64,000 nucleotides of DNA from Rhabditophanes sp. KR3021 (GCA_963281155.1 CAUJLY010000001.1:6758001-6822000), one strand, 5' to 3'; counted from the first letter of the stretch, positions 46,886 to 58,680 are shown. Program-made: numbers and translations. Notes: generated by a model from the sequence alone, not told the origin.

Positions 46886-47300
46886 GTGGAAATTAGTAGT
46901 ACATGCGTGGCTTTAACGGAGCCCAACTTTATTAATTTCTATATAAACAACTACATTCTAACTAAAAATAATATCGTGGTGCAAAGACCAGAAAAAATGT
47001 TTGCCCTTACAATACAAAAAGGCTTTCTGAATGGTGGTGACAAAATGCGTAATTATTACAAATTAAAGGATAAATTGACGATTGATGACAAGTAACATTT
47101 ACCACTTAACAACATTTTAAACTGGTTGCGCAAACCATCTCTGGTCCTGAAGATGCCGAATACAACAGGTCTGTTAATTTGAGAGGAACCTAATTTGCCA
47201 CTATACAGTTCAAACGATTACCTCTTGTAAAAGAGTGTGCATTATTATCAATCACCTGCCATATTCTCATCTTCCAAGGTAAGAGGTAAAAGAGTAACCG
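46886..47300 (+). pseudogene. Coding-like relic of unknown origin
   Basis: The plus strand has an open frame (46886-47095; NFINFYINNYILTKNN). Just beyond, in another frame, is a stretch that reads like protein (FKLVAQTISGPEDAEYNRSV, a stop, then FATIQFKRLPLVKECALLS). Codon-like composition without continuous frame suggests an ancient insertion or dead gene. I could not assign it; a viral or retroelement source is possible but unproven. Confidence 0.3.
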
Positions 47301-50300
47301 GAAACTTGATGATTTTAATATGGCCGACACGACCTGGTCAAAGTAATAAAAGAAAGAGACGGTCCCGATGTTGACAAATAAGATTTTGTTAACTAATGGG
47401 TGAGAGCACTTGATTAAATTAATATAACTTAAAGAAAGTTATTATTAAAATGTTTGCTCCAAAACAAGGCGATTTAGAGGTCTCAAGTGATATTTATCGG
47501 CATTTAGGGACTATTGTTGAAAGGTAAAGATAAAATACAGAGGAATGGAAAGTTCTCCCTGTAATGACATTTTTAATCTGCTGTCAAATCTAATCTTAAG
47601 CTATTTCCGGGCATCAATGTGCTAAGCTTTTTTATCAACAAATATTCTTTTTGTTGTTGTATTGACTAAATGATGGGGTTCTTTTTTTGATGTCCCGGAT
47701 AAAGGCAATTGATTATTGATGTTCATATTATTTGTCAATCACTTTTTGCACATCTATCAGCTCAATTTGCAAGTCGATTGAAGATTCTTTGAACTTCCTT
47801 CATATATGTTTATGCTACAATCAAAAAAGTCACCGCAAATTCCTGACCAAATAAATAAATGAATATATCAAATCATCTCATTAAAAATATACATATCAAC
47901 GAGTTTGTCAAAATTGACTGATTGCAAAACAAATAGATACATTATAAATTGTATTTTACCTTCTAATTTTTATCTTAACCATAAAATTAACATGTTTATT
48001 GTGTCAAAATTGATAATTTAGTTAATTAATCTTCATTTATTTGGACATAAAGTTAGGCAAAAGGGAAGTGTTGATTAAGGGGAATCAAATTTGTAATTAA
48101 TTCATAAATAAAAATTATTTGTTGGCGTAAAGTATAAAATATTAATATTTTGACCTTTTCCATAGAGTTTGGTTCTAATTTTTACGGTACAAGATGGATG
48201 AGGTCGGCATTATTAAATATAAATAAATATTATACAAAATTAATTATTTCATTGAAAAGTAAGTAAATTTGGGATAAGAATGTTTGATGACAGAAGCAAA
48301 GTCCTTAAAATAATTTTGGCTGATCATATAACTTTTATATAATCCCATTAAACTAAAAATTTAATAGATCACATTACAATCACCATCATCACAATAATAA
48401 TAATAAAATATATATGCACATATGCACATATAAATTTTATATTGAAAGCCATATAAATTTGATTTAGACTATTAAAAACTTTTAATTAACATTAAACTAA
48501 AAAGTTTATGTAGCGCATATCTTCTTGAGAATAAACACATCCTCTTTTATGGTCTATTAAGTGGCGGCAGTACGGTAATGTGACATCAGCAAATATCAAG
48601 CAAATAAGAATGTAATATTTCGAAAATTAGAATCATTCAATTTTGCTATAAAGCCATACAATTTGTTTAATAACGATAGTTGTTTTAAATAGGCATCCTT
48701 ATTATTGAATCAAGCAATGGTATGATGTACTACACAATTAATGATATAATAATTTCCAATAAATGTATAATAATATCATAATTCACAATAATAATATCAT
48801 AATACATATTATATTAATTCGTATAGTTTGATTAAGCTTCTTTGGTGAAGAATACATTATTGACAAACCTACAACTTCATGCTTCAACACGTTCTCCTAG
48901 TCGTTAATAAAAGCTTTTGACACAACCGAATAACTATTCAGCATTATAATATCTAGAAAAAGTTCATCATTGTATTATCAATATTATAAAAACAAAGCAA
49001 AAAAATCCTCCATAATATAAATGATTTGAGAAGCTTAAATTTCCCCATCTCAAAAACATAATGTATGATAATAATAATATTACTCATCAATGTTATTTAA
49101 TCTTTTGATAAAAGGATTTTGAAGCTTAAGATACACACAGGAAAAGTGATACAAATAAAAGTTGCTGAGCAAAGTACGCTTGTTGTTTTAGTTGACAAGT
49201 TTTTAAAAATAGAAAGTGATTTGGGATGATAAGAAAATGTAATATTGGTGGCGTATATTCTTTAGTTTGGTAATTAAGGTTAATGCTACCTATTGGCAAA
49301 ATTCTTTGAATTGTGTAGTTTTTATGGTTTGTGAAAAGTGAAGATCAAAGTAACTACTTTAGTATTATTTGAAAGAGATTAAGCTTAATGTGGTCGGCTT
49401 GATTTTAGGTTGTTTATTTATTTAAATGCCATCATGTAACAAACATAAGTAGGTATATTTTGTAAATTGAGCATTTTACGTATGTACTTGACTCTCGTAC
49501 CTTTTATGTTATCTCGTTGATTAAGTTCGATTAGGCAAATGTGAGAAAAGTATTTATTTGTTGAAGGGAACATTCTTTTCAAATAAATTTATTTATCTAC
49601 CAGGCATATGAATATTGAGGTCAATTGAGATAAGGTTGAAATTGATAAATGAGTATATAATAAATACTTGTATGAGACAATATTTGCCCGTATCAAAGCT
49701 TTCACAACAATACATTTACACATGTTTTAAATACAGATTAAGATCAATTTCTGGTTGATAGGAATGAATAAGTATGTATTATTATAAAATGCAAATTGTA
49801 TTCACATGATATTATTCAACCTAAAGTTCAATAGTAAAGGCACTTGTTATTATAGCATTAATTTTGACTAAACATAATCATTCTTATTGTGTCATCGAGT
49901 TGTGTCTAGCTATACAAATTTCAACTTTTTTGATCAATCAAAAGGATAAATATTTATTTATGTATTGTCTAATACATATCCTCTTCCTTTCATTTTTTGG
50001 TAATGATTTATTAAAGTTTCATCCACTTGGATCCTACCAACAGCAGCACTTAATTTGCGTGTAAAATCAACATTAACTGAAAAAGCATTTTTTAATTGAC
50101 AAAGTCTATTTTTTGCAGTGTTGATAAGTGTCAATTCTCTAATATATGTATAATGTATATCATTTTTGAATATTTTACAATAAAAAGAACTAGTCTTAAT
50201 GAATATAAATATCTCAATGATCCTTAGACAACATCACATATAAATAATACACACACATATTTTATGTCCTATCCCCTATTTCTTTTTACACTTTCTGGTA

Positions 50301-50997
50301 CCTTTGAATAAGAATATATATTATATTTACTACCGCTGATTTGATATATACTTGTATAAATATGTATATTTTAAAAGTAAAATCTTTTGACTGCAATACG
50401 TATATCCTAGTGGTGGATGAAAATCGTTGTCACTTCTTTTACATACATACTAACCTAATATCCACATCTATTCTTTTAAGAAATATTTTGTTCCTCAACT
50501 TAACATTATGATCTCTTCCTCGGCTTAGGGTAATATGTTTTAGCTATTACCAACAACCAATTTTCCTTAAACTTTTTGTCTCGATGTTCGTTCCTACATA
50601 ATATAACATGTCTATTATCATCCTCGAGGCATCTACTATTTTGTATTATTCTCAAAATTTGAGGTAATCATTAAAAATGTACAAATCACACGTAAACACT
50701 TGTTATATTGTTGCCATTACTTAATTTATTCACATCCAACAAGTCAATAAAAAGAGCGTTTTCATACAATCCCATATTCTTTTTTACAAACAAAACTATA
50801 CTTCATATGATATGTATTTTAAAGTTTGACTAATTTATCCTGTTACAAGGTATTATTTTGAAAACCCTATTAAACCTGTTTCTATATACATTAAAAGTTT
50901 TTGCAACCGTTAAAAAGTTTATTATTTGATACACACAAAGTTTATTATTTTTATATTATGCTTATGTTGATTTATTTTAGTTTTTATAATATTTAAA

Positions 50998-53808
50998 ATG
51001 ACTGACATGGATGATCCTGTGATGACAGATGCAGATTTTGAAGCTGCATTGGGTAATTAAATTAAAAACGGGGTAAAAAGAATATGGGTACTTAAATTAT
51101 CAGTATTTCTTTTTCTTTGGTGGTGGTTGTCTTAAGAGAATATGTTCATGATCATCTAGAGTATCCTGGAGAATCAACCTGGTCTTTCTCTCTGGAAACA
51201 TTAGAGATACAATTGCAAAAGAAGGTTTCCCAGATTGAGCATTAGTGACTGCATCACTAAAGTAGCCGATGGGAATGCCTTCCACGTTTTCAGCCATTTT
51301 CTTTAAAAAATAGGTCCTTTATAAAAAAACCTAGTTCGTTGCCCATTCTTTTGAATCGAACAAAAGTTTCCATTTGGCTGATTTGTATCTTTCAAGAAAA
51401 TTGCCAAAATCTATTGTTCTTCCACTGCCATGTTTGCCTTCAACTAAAGGATCAATATTTTTTCTTTCTGGCACAAGATAACTGCCTTGAGATTCCGTAC
51501 AACTATAAATATTAATGTGCTCTGGATCTGAGCTTTGGTCACCACAAAATTCACATACAAAACTTTCTCCTTGAACGATCCTTTTAGTGACAGAATATAT
51601 TATATCAAACAAATTCCAAAAGAGTTCTGAATCATTAGCTTTGCAGATCATCTTCGTAAGTATAGGTGTGGCTTGTTTCCACTTTCATAAGTTTGTTGAT
51701 GTACCTAACCAAAGCATTTACGATAGCTTGTTCCCCGAAAAGAACATTTGCAACTGATCTATTTTACGACCTTTGTCATAAATCTTTTTATTGGACTTTG
51801 CGGTTATTATTTTGCAATCTGCATTTGAACCAAGTTTATTTGCATCCATCACCATAAGCAGAAGACTTCTTGTTGCTTAAGCTTTCGTGTTGACTTCGAT
51901 GACCTCTGGTTTGTAAGGACAGCTTCTAATACAAAAGACATCAATTACTTTTTTCTTCATATTGAGATCAACATCATATTATATGCAATATTGTGATTCT
52001 TTTCGGCACTTCCTCTGAAAAAGTCAAAATATTCACACAAAGCAAATTATGAAAAATACTTATGTGACATTTCTTACCTTAATATTGTTGAATAAATTTA
52101 ATTGGCAGAAAAATATAAAACTATAAGCATAGTATAAGATAAAAATAAATCAAGTATATGTACTACTTAAGTAAGATTAATTAATATTTTGAGGCTACTT
52201 TTAGAAGGATTTGGAACTGAAGATTCTGATATCTCAGACTTGTTGAGTGAGTTGATCTTATCTAAAATGACTAATAAAATGTAAATAGAATTAATGAATG
52301 AGAACCGAATGATATCTTGGGAGGAGGCTGAACAAATCATGGGTGGTTCTGAAGCTGCTCCTATTAAATCTTCTCTCCCTCCATCAACACGTCCATCCGA
52401 ACCAGACAACGACACGGACGTCCTCAAATCCATAGCTAAATTAGAAGCTGACGACCCCTCCGTCAAATTAATCAACCTGAACAACATGAAAAGAACTCCA
52501 GTTCCTCAAATAAAGCGCCTAATCGAGGCAATGCATTACTCGACACATGTTGAAAAACTTCAATTAGCAAATATGGGTCTGTATGATAATGATATCCTAG
52601 AGTTAATCACCCTCGTCGAACACAACACTTCTCTCAAATCGATCAACCTCGAAACAAACTACTTGAGTGGTGAATTTTTCCAAAGATTATTTGAAGCAGC
52701 TTTAGTTCATGAGACTTTGGAAGAGATCAAATGTGTTAATCAAGGAGTAACTTTTGCTACGACTGCGGAGAAGGAGATTATTAGAGCTATTTATAAGAAT
52801 CAAGGATTAACTAAGATTAGTATTAATTTTAGGTTGCCTGAGGGAAGGCATAAAGTTGAGCAGGTATTTATTTAAATTTAACTTCTTAAACGAGGCAACC
52901 AAAATATGTATTGAAATTAATCGTCACTAGTCATCTTAAGATAGAACAACACTTTAAAACAATAAATTTATGTGAATATAAAATAACGCAAAACAACTGC
53001 AATCTAGATGAAAGAGTACGCTATACTCTTTTGGGTAATTTCTTCAGTAACTTCACGCACCAAACGACTAAAAGGTATACTAGGAAAAGTGGCTCTGTAG
53101 AATCTTCTGATTTCTCTCAAAACACAAACTCCATTCTTAAGGGGCTATTTTTTCCTGATCTAAAAGCTGGTATTCAGAGAATGGGTTCTTCAGTCAAAAA
53201 ATGTGTTGTTGTTGCTGCTGTTCTTGTCATCTGTTTTTCTTGACGTTTCCTTTTCTCACTTCTTTTTATTCTTTCTGCCTCCGTTCTCACTATCTAAAAA
53301 TAAGTAACAATTAAATATAGTTGTAATAAAAAACGAAAGATAATATTAGAACGAAACTAATGATATAAAAAATTCTTTTAAATAGAAATCATTAGTATAA
53401 AATTTGCTTAAATTAATTCTTAAACGTATAACATTAATTTAACATTTGAACAGGCTACTTTGAGGAATGGAGAAATTAGTAAGCTTAAAAATGTATATTT
53501 GTGATGATAAATTTTGTTTAGAAAGAATGATGCGTAGGCAAGCGATTGCTGCTGAAGCTGAAGAAAAGAAAAAAGCCGAAGAAGCCAAGAAAGCTACGGA
53601 AAAGAAGCCGGTCGTTCCTGAAAAGAAAGGTTCGCCAAAGAAATCAGCTCCAGGTTCACCTGAGAAGAAAGCGTCTCCAAAGAAAGTTGTTGCTAAAAAA
53701 CCTCAAATTCTTGCCGATGAACCAGAAGAAGCACCCAAAGAAAGTAAAGACAAGCCTTTGGCTGTATATAAGAAACCCTTAAAAAAAAGTACTGCAGCTG
53801 CAAACTGA
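50998..53808 (+). CDS. TMOD: Tropomodulin
   Basis: Tropomodulin caps actin pointed ends and binds tropomyosin, in muscle and membrane skeleton. Five exons, 50998-51052, 52205-52246, 52289-52863, 53454-53478 and 53522-53808, total 984 nt and give 327 aa. Exons 1-2 give the short N-terminal part (MTDMDDPVMTDADF, ALEGFGTEDSD). Exon 3 holds the LRR domain: VKLINLNNMKRTPVPQIKRL, then STHVEKLQLANMGLYDND, SLKSINLETNYLSGEFF and EIIRAIYKNQGLTKISI, all matching tropomodulin LRRs. Exon 4 (25 nt) and exon 5 give ATLRNGEIKRMMRRQ, then a Lys/Pro/Ala-rich tail (KKGSPKKSAPGSPEKKASP). The N-terminal actin/tropomyosin-binding region is shorter than in vertebrates, so additional 5' exons in the 1152-bp intron 1 are possible. 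Confidence 0.88.
51100..51297 (-). CDS. Small ORF antisense in tropomodulin intron 1 (65 aa)
   Basis: ATG to stop on the minus strand, entirely inside intron 1 of tropomodulin. The peptide (ENVEGIPIGYFSDAVTNAQS ... DHEHILLRQPPPKKKKY) has a non-random look: a hydrophobic/polar alternation and a poly-Pro/poly-Lys tail. No family was recognised. It may be a real nested gene or the 3' part of the antisense relic that follows upstream. Confidence 0.4.
   Translation of the reverse strand: MAENVEGIPIGYFSDAVTNAQSGKPSFAIVSLMFPERKTRLILQDTLDDHEHILLRQPPPKKKKY
51331..51900 (-). pseudogene. Antisense coding relic in tropomodulin intron 1
   Basis: From 51651 an ATG-started frame reads 106 aa with FVCEFCGDQSSDPEHINIYS and LERYKSAKWKLLFDSKEWA, including one CxxC. 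Upstream on the minus strand, fragments such as NVLFGEQAIVNALVRYINKL and MDANKLGSNADCKIITAK appear in other frames with stops. This looks like one protein broken by frameshifts, or a multi-exon gene whose introns I could not resolve. No family is assigned. Its location inside another gene's intron on the opposite strand parallels the TTLL relic in UQCRB. Confidence 0.35.
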
Positions 53809-54087
53809 AGTAATTTTCCATGTTCCCATAAAAATATAATATTAATTTGTAAGGATGAAATTCAATTCTTTTTTAATAAATAAAAGTTGATTCAATTAAA
53901 AATTTCAAAATAATTAGATTGTTGTGGGCGATATGTCAAATATAATTTATTTGTTAGCATTTAAATAACCTTTAGACAAAAGATGTCAAACTGTGAAAAC
54001 ATAGAATTGATATGAGTAATAATGCAAAATGTATCATTACAATTAAAACTTAATGTTAAATACAAAGGTAAAGGACGCTCGATTTCA

Positions 54088-54095
54088 TATAAATA
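54088..54095 (+). promoter_or_regulatory. TATA box of the 54-kb secreted gene
   Basis: TATAAATA, 46 nt upstream of the ATG at 54134, matching the promoter layout of its paralogue at 18682. Confidence 0.45.
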
Positions 54096-54133
54096 TCTTA
54101 CATTTTGCTGAATTAATATCAAACTTTCACAAC

Positions 54134-55831
54134 ATGAAGTTTTTCAGTGCTTTCTTGATTGCGTCTGCTGCTCTTATTTCAACTGTTACTGGTTCTGGTT
54201 ATGGTTCAGCTGGAACTCAAAATGGTTATGCCGTAAACCCGCCAACCAACAACTACCAACCAGGGGGTTACTACCCAGTTTATCCTCAATGGCCAGGCCA
54301 TCATCATCACCACGATCATTTCCCACAAACTCCATTTGACCCACAAGTATTGCACTGGTGCTGGAAATTGAAGCTCCAAGGAAATTTCCATTCATTTTAC
54401 TGGAAGTCTTATTGCCGCCATTTCCTTGATGAACACAGCGGAGGTCCAAATCCAGGACATCCCGGGCATCATGAAACTGACAAGGAAAGATGTGAAAGAC
54501 TCATCAACAGGCAAATTCAAGAAGATAGACAAACCGTCAGAAGTCTTCACACTCGCATCCATTCCCTTAAAGACAAAGTACGGCAACTGGAATGGTCTAA
54601 CACTTGGGGACAAAACACCGGAGCCATCAAAGCTCTCAAAGACCAAATCCAACTCCTCGAAGATCAAATGTACCGCCTAAATACTGATATCGTCAAAAAA
54701 GTCGAAGAAAGAAAAGAATGCGGATCCACTACTACTCCAAAGCCTGAAACTCCTGAATGCAAAGCTGCCAAAAAAGAGGCTGCCATCCTCAGTGATCGAT
54801 TTGAAGGTTTATTAAAAAATTTGGGAAAATATCAAAGAGATTTAAAACATTGTATAAGACATACTCCTCATGATCATTTCCAAATTAGAAGACTTGAACG
54901 ACTTATCGAGGAACAAAACAGAAAGATTAAGGAACTTGATGCATTGTTGAAGGCTGCTGTTACCGCTGCTTCTGTTGCTTGTGGTGAAATTCCACCAACT
55001 GAATCTTGCGAGGATATCGTTGCTCAAGTTGTTGTTAACCAAAATAAATTAGCTGAAATCTTAAGCACATTGGATGCTCGTAGAAGAGACTATTTGGCTA
55101 AGTTGGATGCCATTCCAGCTCCATTTTCAGGAACTCGACCAACTAAAACTCAATTCCGCGAAATGTTTGCAGCTAAGAAATTAGTCGACCAAGAATACTC
55201 TAAATTGAATGAAACCCATGTTCTTATCCAAGTTGGAATCCAAGCCGCAGAAGCCTGTAACTCCTCAGTCATCATTCCAAAAACTCCAGAACCAGAATGC
55301 AACGAACTTATTGAACAAGCAACAATTATTTATACTATCTTTCTTAAATTAAGTGAGCAAATTCAATATTTTATATATGGATATAATATTGAATTGAGTA
55401 AACCTGATAAAGATTTAGATAGAATTATTAAGGCTAAGAATAGATTGACCGAAAAGGGAGAAGAATTGATTAATTATCAAATTTTTATTGTTCTTTATAA
55501 TGATTTGATTGAAGATAAATGTCCTGAAAGTGTCGCAAGAGCAGCTTTAACTGCCTCAAAAGCAGCTTTAACTGCCTCAGAAGCAGCTTTAACTGCCTCA
55601 AAAGCAGCTTTAACTGCCCCAGCAGCAGCTTCAACCACCACCACAACAGCAGCTTCCACGACTGATTCAACCACCACAACAGCAGCTTCAACCACTGATT
55701 CAACCACCACAACAGCAGCTTCAACCACTGATTCAACCACCACAACAACAGCTTCAACCACCACCACAGCAGCTTCAACAATTGATTCAACCACCACAAC
55801 AGTTTCAACTGAAGCTTTTACAGCTGCTTAA
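54134..55831 (+). CDS. Secreted multi-coiled-coil protein with Thr-rich repeat tail (intact paralogue)
   Basis: Intronless, 565 aa. The start is the ATG at 54134 (MKFFSAFLIASAALISTVTG, signal peptide); the frame upstream lies before the TATA box. Next is a Gly/Tyr/Pro/His-rich region (GYGSAGTQNGYAV; WPGHHHHHDHF), then VLHWCWKLKLQ and FYWKSYCRHFLDEH, the hallmark block shared with the 17-kb gene. Three coiled-coil segments follow, separated by Cys-bounded Thr/Pro linkers (CGSTTTPKPETPEC; CGEIPPTESC; CNSSVIIPKTPEPEC). The last ~95 residues are tandem repeats: AALTASK x4, then AASTTDSTTTT-type units, a likely O-glycosylation site. His-rich stretches could bind metal. It looks like an extracellular structural or adhesive protein; no known family was recognised. 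Confidence 0.85.
   Translation: MKFFSAFLIASAALISTVTGSGYGSAGTQNGYAVNPPTNNYQPGGYYPVYPQWPGHHHHHDHFPQTPFDPQVLHWCWKLKLQGNFHSFYWKSYCRHFLDEHSGGPNPGHPGHHETDKERCERLINRQIQEDRQTVRSLHTRIHSLKDKVRQLEWSNTWGQNTGAIKALKDQIQLLEDQMYRLNTDIVKKVEERKECGSTTTPKPETPECKAAKKEAAILSDRFEGLLKNLGKYQRDLKHCIRHTPHDHFQIRRLERLIEEQNRKIKELDALLKAAVTAASVACGEIPPTESCEDIVAQVVVNQNKLAEILSTLDARRRDYLAKLDAIPAPFSGTRPTKTQFREMFAAKKLVDQEYSKLNETHVLIQVGIQAAEACNSSVIIPKTPEPECNELIEQATIIYTIFLKLSEQIQYFIYGYNIELSKPDKDLDRIIKAKNRLTEKGEELINYQIFIVLYNDLIEDKCPESVARAALTASKAALTASEAALTASKAALTAPAAASTTTTTAASTTDSTTTTAASTTDSTTTTAASTTDSTTTTTASTTTTAASTIDSTTTTVSTEAFTAA
55541..55815 (+). repeat. In-frame tandem repeats (21-bp then 33-bp units)
   Basis: The 3' end of the secreted gene has four ~21-bp units encoding AALTASK/AALTASE, then about four to five 33-bp units encoding AASTTDSTTTT with variants. 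All unit lengths are multiples of three and the frame is kept, so copy-number changes would alter tail length without frameshift. The 17-kb paralogue lacks this tail. Confidence 0.85.
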
Positions 55832-56209
55832 CCAGAATAATTTGTATTACCATTAATTTCTGATTATTATTACGTGATTTTTAAAATAAAATAATTCAAA
55901 CTAAATTTCACTTTTATTTTTTTGGTTAATAATCTTATTTAATGAGAGTATAATCTAGTATATTCTGAAAAAATCGTATCATTTGAAAGCTACATAATTA
56001 AAGGGAACAATACAATTCTCCTACATATTAGTCACATAAATTTACTTAGAATTGTTCTTTCGTACTAACCACACCTCTTTTTGAAGGAGTGTTAAAACAC
56101 AAATATTAATAAATCCACAATTAACACCATTATCAGAAAAATGATGTAATTATTAATGATCAAAGTTTGATTTTAGTTAAGGTACTTAAAAAACTATATG
56201 ATTATTCTT

Positions 56210-56217
56210 TATAAAAG
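56210..56217 (+). promoter_or_regulatory. TATA box of the IgGFc-like gene
   Basis: TATAAAAG, 50 nt upstream of the ATG at 56260. Same TATA-plus-short-leader layout as the other secreted genes. Confidence 0.45.
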
Positions 56218-56259
56218 AGAGATTGATTTAGTTAGGTACCATTACGAAAAGCAAACAAA

Positions 56260-57820
56260 ATGCGATTGAATATATTAACTTTACTATTTTTGGCAATTTT
56301 CGGCAACGTTGTAAATTCGGCCGATTCAGATGGAAAGGATTTTGTTTTTAATTTTATGCAGTTTGAGAATTATATTGATGAAGCAATTACCACAAATGTC
56401 ATTGTCATTCCATTATACAAAAACAGTATTTGTACCTTTAACTATACAAAACAGACAAATAATCAACTTACTTCAATACAGAAAACAGCTTTTTATGGCA
56501 AAAATAATGAAGTAAGTATGTACTTTATAAATAAATAAACGTTTTAAGGTTGTTTTTAATCCCAAAGAAGTAATTTTACAAACAACTCAGAATTCTGTTA
56601 CTTTCAACGTTAATTATGCCAACGACTTTCGTATATTTGCCTCATGTACTGAAGAAGTTAAATTGATTGGGAGATATAGTGATCCACTTAGTGCTGTAAG
56701 TTTATTTTACTTCTTTAATTCAATATCTTTTAGATGGGAGATTTGTTTATCATTCCCTCAATTTCAAATGCTGGAAACAAGTATATTTTTTCTTTGGCAA
56801 CTTCAAGTTTCGATGTAAAGGTATGAGTTTAATAACACACATTTTTATTAAACTTCCTTTAATTTATAGGGATTTATTACATTACTACCTATTACCCAAC
56901 AAAATTCTATCACCGTCAATATAGCAGGATATGTAAACGGGGCATTCTATTCAAATGAAACAATTCAATATGATACAACTGTTGGTCAAAGTCAGCGTTA
57001 TATTTCTATTTTACCTTTAAGCCAATATGACTATAATGCGTCCATAATAATATCAGCTAGCTCAAATGTGTTCGTATCTTACATGATTCCATGGGCTTCA
57101 TCATCTAATCAAAATAGCGATTCATGTGGGAGAATATGTTATGGTGACTACATAACATTTATGCCAATGCCAGTAGTTTTCAAGCAATGCGACACTAAAC
57201 TTTCTCGACCTGATCAAAGAATAATTTCAAATAACTTTACAACAAGGCTTTATGTCTCCCCACCAGATGTACCATCAGATTGCAAGGAAGTTTTTACAAT
57301 GGATGTTTCAGATAAAGCCGGTACTGTAAATCATGAAACAATTAATGATAGCGGATCCAGTACAATTGAATTGACAGATAAATCCGAAATGGGTTCCTCA
57401 ACCAATGAAGGCCAAACACCCATGTATAGATTCGGAAGCATTATTAATTATCCAGACGCTTCAGCAATATTTGGTCACTTTGCACATTACGTACCAAGCA
57501 TAGAAGAATGGGTTACTGGAAAAAGCCAATTTTATACTTTGGCAAAAGAGTGTTCTATTGAATTGTATACAGATGAAGATGGTTTTAATCCTGGTTTGAT
57601 AAAAGTGGATGGAATTGCCTTAAGTAAATTTCAATATACTTTGAGTTACATGAAATATTTCAACAAGAAATTCGGGTATTTTATTGTGCCAATTACTGGT
57701 TATGGGCTTCATACGATTGAAAATGGAGGAAATTATGTTATGTATGTCGTATGCAAGAATGTCAATGGTATCAATGATGCAGCTGGTTATTTAGCATCGG
57801 GGTTCAACAAAAGAAAATAA
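56260..57820 (+). CDS. Secreted protein with IgGFc-binding N-terminal-like domain
   Basis: Four exons, 56260-56511, 56549-56695, 56734-56820 and 56870-57820, all phase 0, total 1437 nt and give 478 aa. MRLNILTLLFLAIFGNVVNS is a signal peptide. GKDFVFNFMQFENY at the mature N terminus, followed by repeated beta-type segments (NVIVIPLYKNSICTFNY; GFITLLPITQQNSITVN; GQSQRYISILPLSQYDYNAS), resembles the IgGFc-binding N-terminal domain found in secreted mucin-like and nematode proteins. Later a CGRICYGDY and spaced Cys appear, with FGHFAHYVPSIEEWVTGKSQ and a C-terminal GYLASGFNKRK. Function in nematodes is unknown; it is probably extracellular adhesion or cuticle/lumen coating. The introns are 37-49 nt. 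The family call rests on the N-terminal motif. Confidence 0.65.
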
Positions 57821-58473
57821 AATTATAACTAAAAACAAACATTAGTTTACTTTGAACAAATCATAGTTGTCATTTTTACAAATAAAAATGTTGCTCACTT
57901 TTCGTATTTCAGCTATTTAGAATTTATATTTTGGCAGTAGACATTCAAACCACTGTTCGGAGTGTACACTCAAAAATGAAAATATGCTTTTTAATTACAC
58001 AATCTTCATATAATTGTAATTGTACAGATATGTTTTTAATTTTAAAGCATAATAGTATACGTTTTGTAAAAAGTTTTAGTTTTTCTATCAAACTAGCTAA
58101 ATTTCTGTCTTAGCTTCAGCATATTTCCTCAAAATATGATTATTTGTTAACGAATGAAAAGAAGTCTTCACATTCAATATTGACATTCATTGTATTAAGA
58201 AACTAAAAATAATTATATAACTTGTCAATCTTAATGTAACAAACTATTTAGATTGAATCCCAATTTATATAGTATTGAAAGCATTATTTTTATCATCGCT
58301 GCATCATTTAACTTTTTTCATATCCTTTATAAAGTTTTTTAACAATTATAATACAAATATTTTGAAAAAATATCTATTTTTCAAATGAACATTCCAATAC
58401 ACTTCTTTCCAACATCATTGCTATTTTCCGTCAAAGATAACCCCATATAAATTAAAATTCCCATTCTAATCTA
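57821..58473. other. Intergenic, promoter side of the COA4 pair
   Basis: About 650 bp of AT-rich sequence. The small frame 57931-58113 (+) has no support. The promoter for the COA4/C8orf76-like pair must lie here. Confidence 0.45.
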
Positions 58474-58680
58474 ATGTCCCATTCCAATATTCCATCTAAA
58501 GATATTGACACCGTAGAAGAATTAATCAAAAAATCTGGCTGTTTTGAATCACACATTAAATTGACTGAGTGTATGGGAGAACACGCAGATTGGAGAAAGT
58601 GCCAAGAGTTCGTTAAAGAATTTAGATTGTGTATGGTAAAGACTCAGCCCCAACAATTTAAGAAACCAGAAACACAATGA
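58474..58680 (+). CDS. COA4: Cytochrome c oxidase assembly factor 4 (COA4/CHCHD8)
   Basis: Intronless, 68 aa. It has the twin CX9C fold: CFESHIKLTEC and CQEFVKEFRLC, preceded by VEELIKKSG and joined by MGEHADWRKC, which closely matches COA4. The protein is imported into the mitochondrial intermembrane space by the MIA40 pathway and helps complex IV biogenesis. Its stop codon overlaps the start codon of the next gene (ATGA at 58677-58680), so the two coding regions sit on one transcript unless a trans-splice site lies within COA4. Confidence 0.85.
   Translation: MSHSNIPSKDIDTVEELIKKSGCFESHIKLTECMGEHADWRKCQEFVKEFRLCMVKTQPQQFKKPETQ

Larger units (their letters stand above)
43424..50997. other. 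7.5-kb gene desert
   Basis: No convincing gene in about 7.5 kb of AT-rich sequence. It contains a degenerate tandem repeat (43616-43783), a pair of CTCF-like GC motifs (46215-46317), an old coding-like relic (46886-47300), and AT microsatellite-like stretches (for example repeats of AATAATATCATAAT near 48765-48800). It probably carries regulatory sequence for tropomodulin or the F-box gene, or is a dumping ground of dead insertions. Confidence 0.5.

Noticed and set aside
52911..53243. 110-aa plus-strand ORF in tropomodulin intron 3
   Set aside because: It would interrupt the well-supported exon 3-exon 4 join (VEQ|ATLRNGEI); no motif was found.
55485..55808. Minus-strand Leu/Trp- or Val-rich ORFs (about 100 aa)
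   Set aside because: Low-complexity antisense of the Thr/Ala-rich tandem repeats; repetitive composition explains the long open frames.
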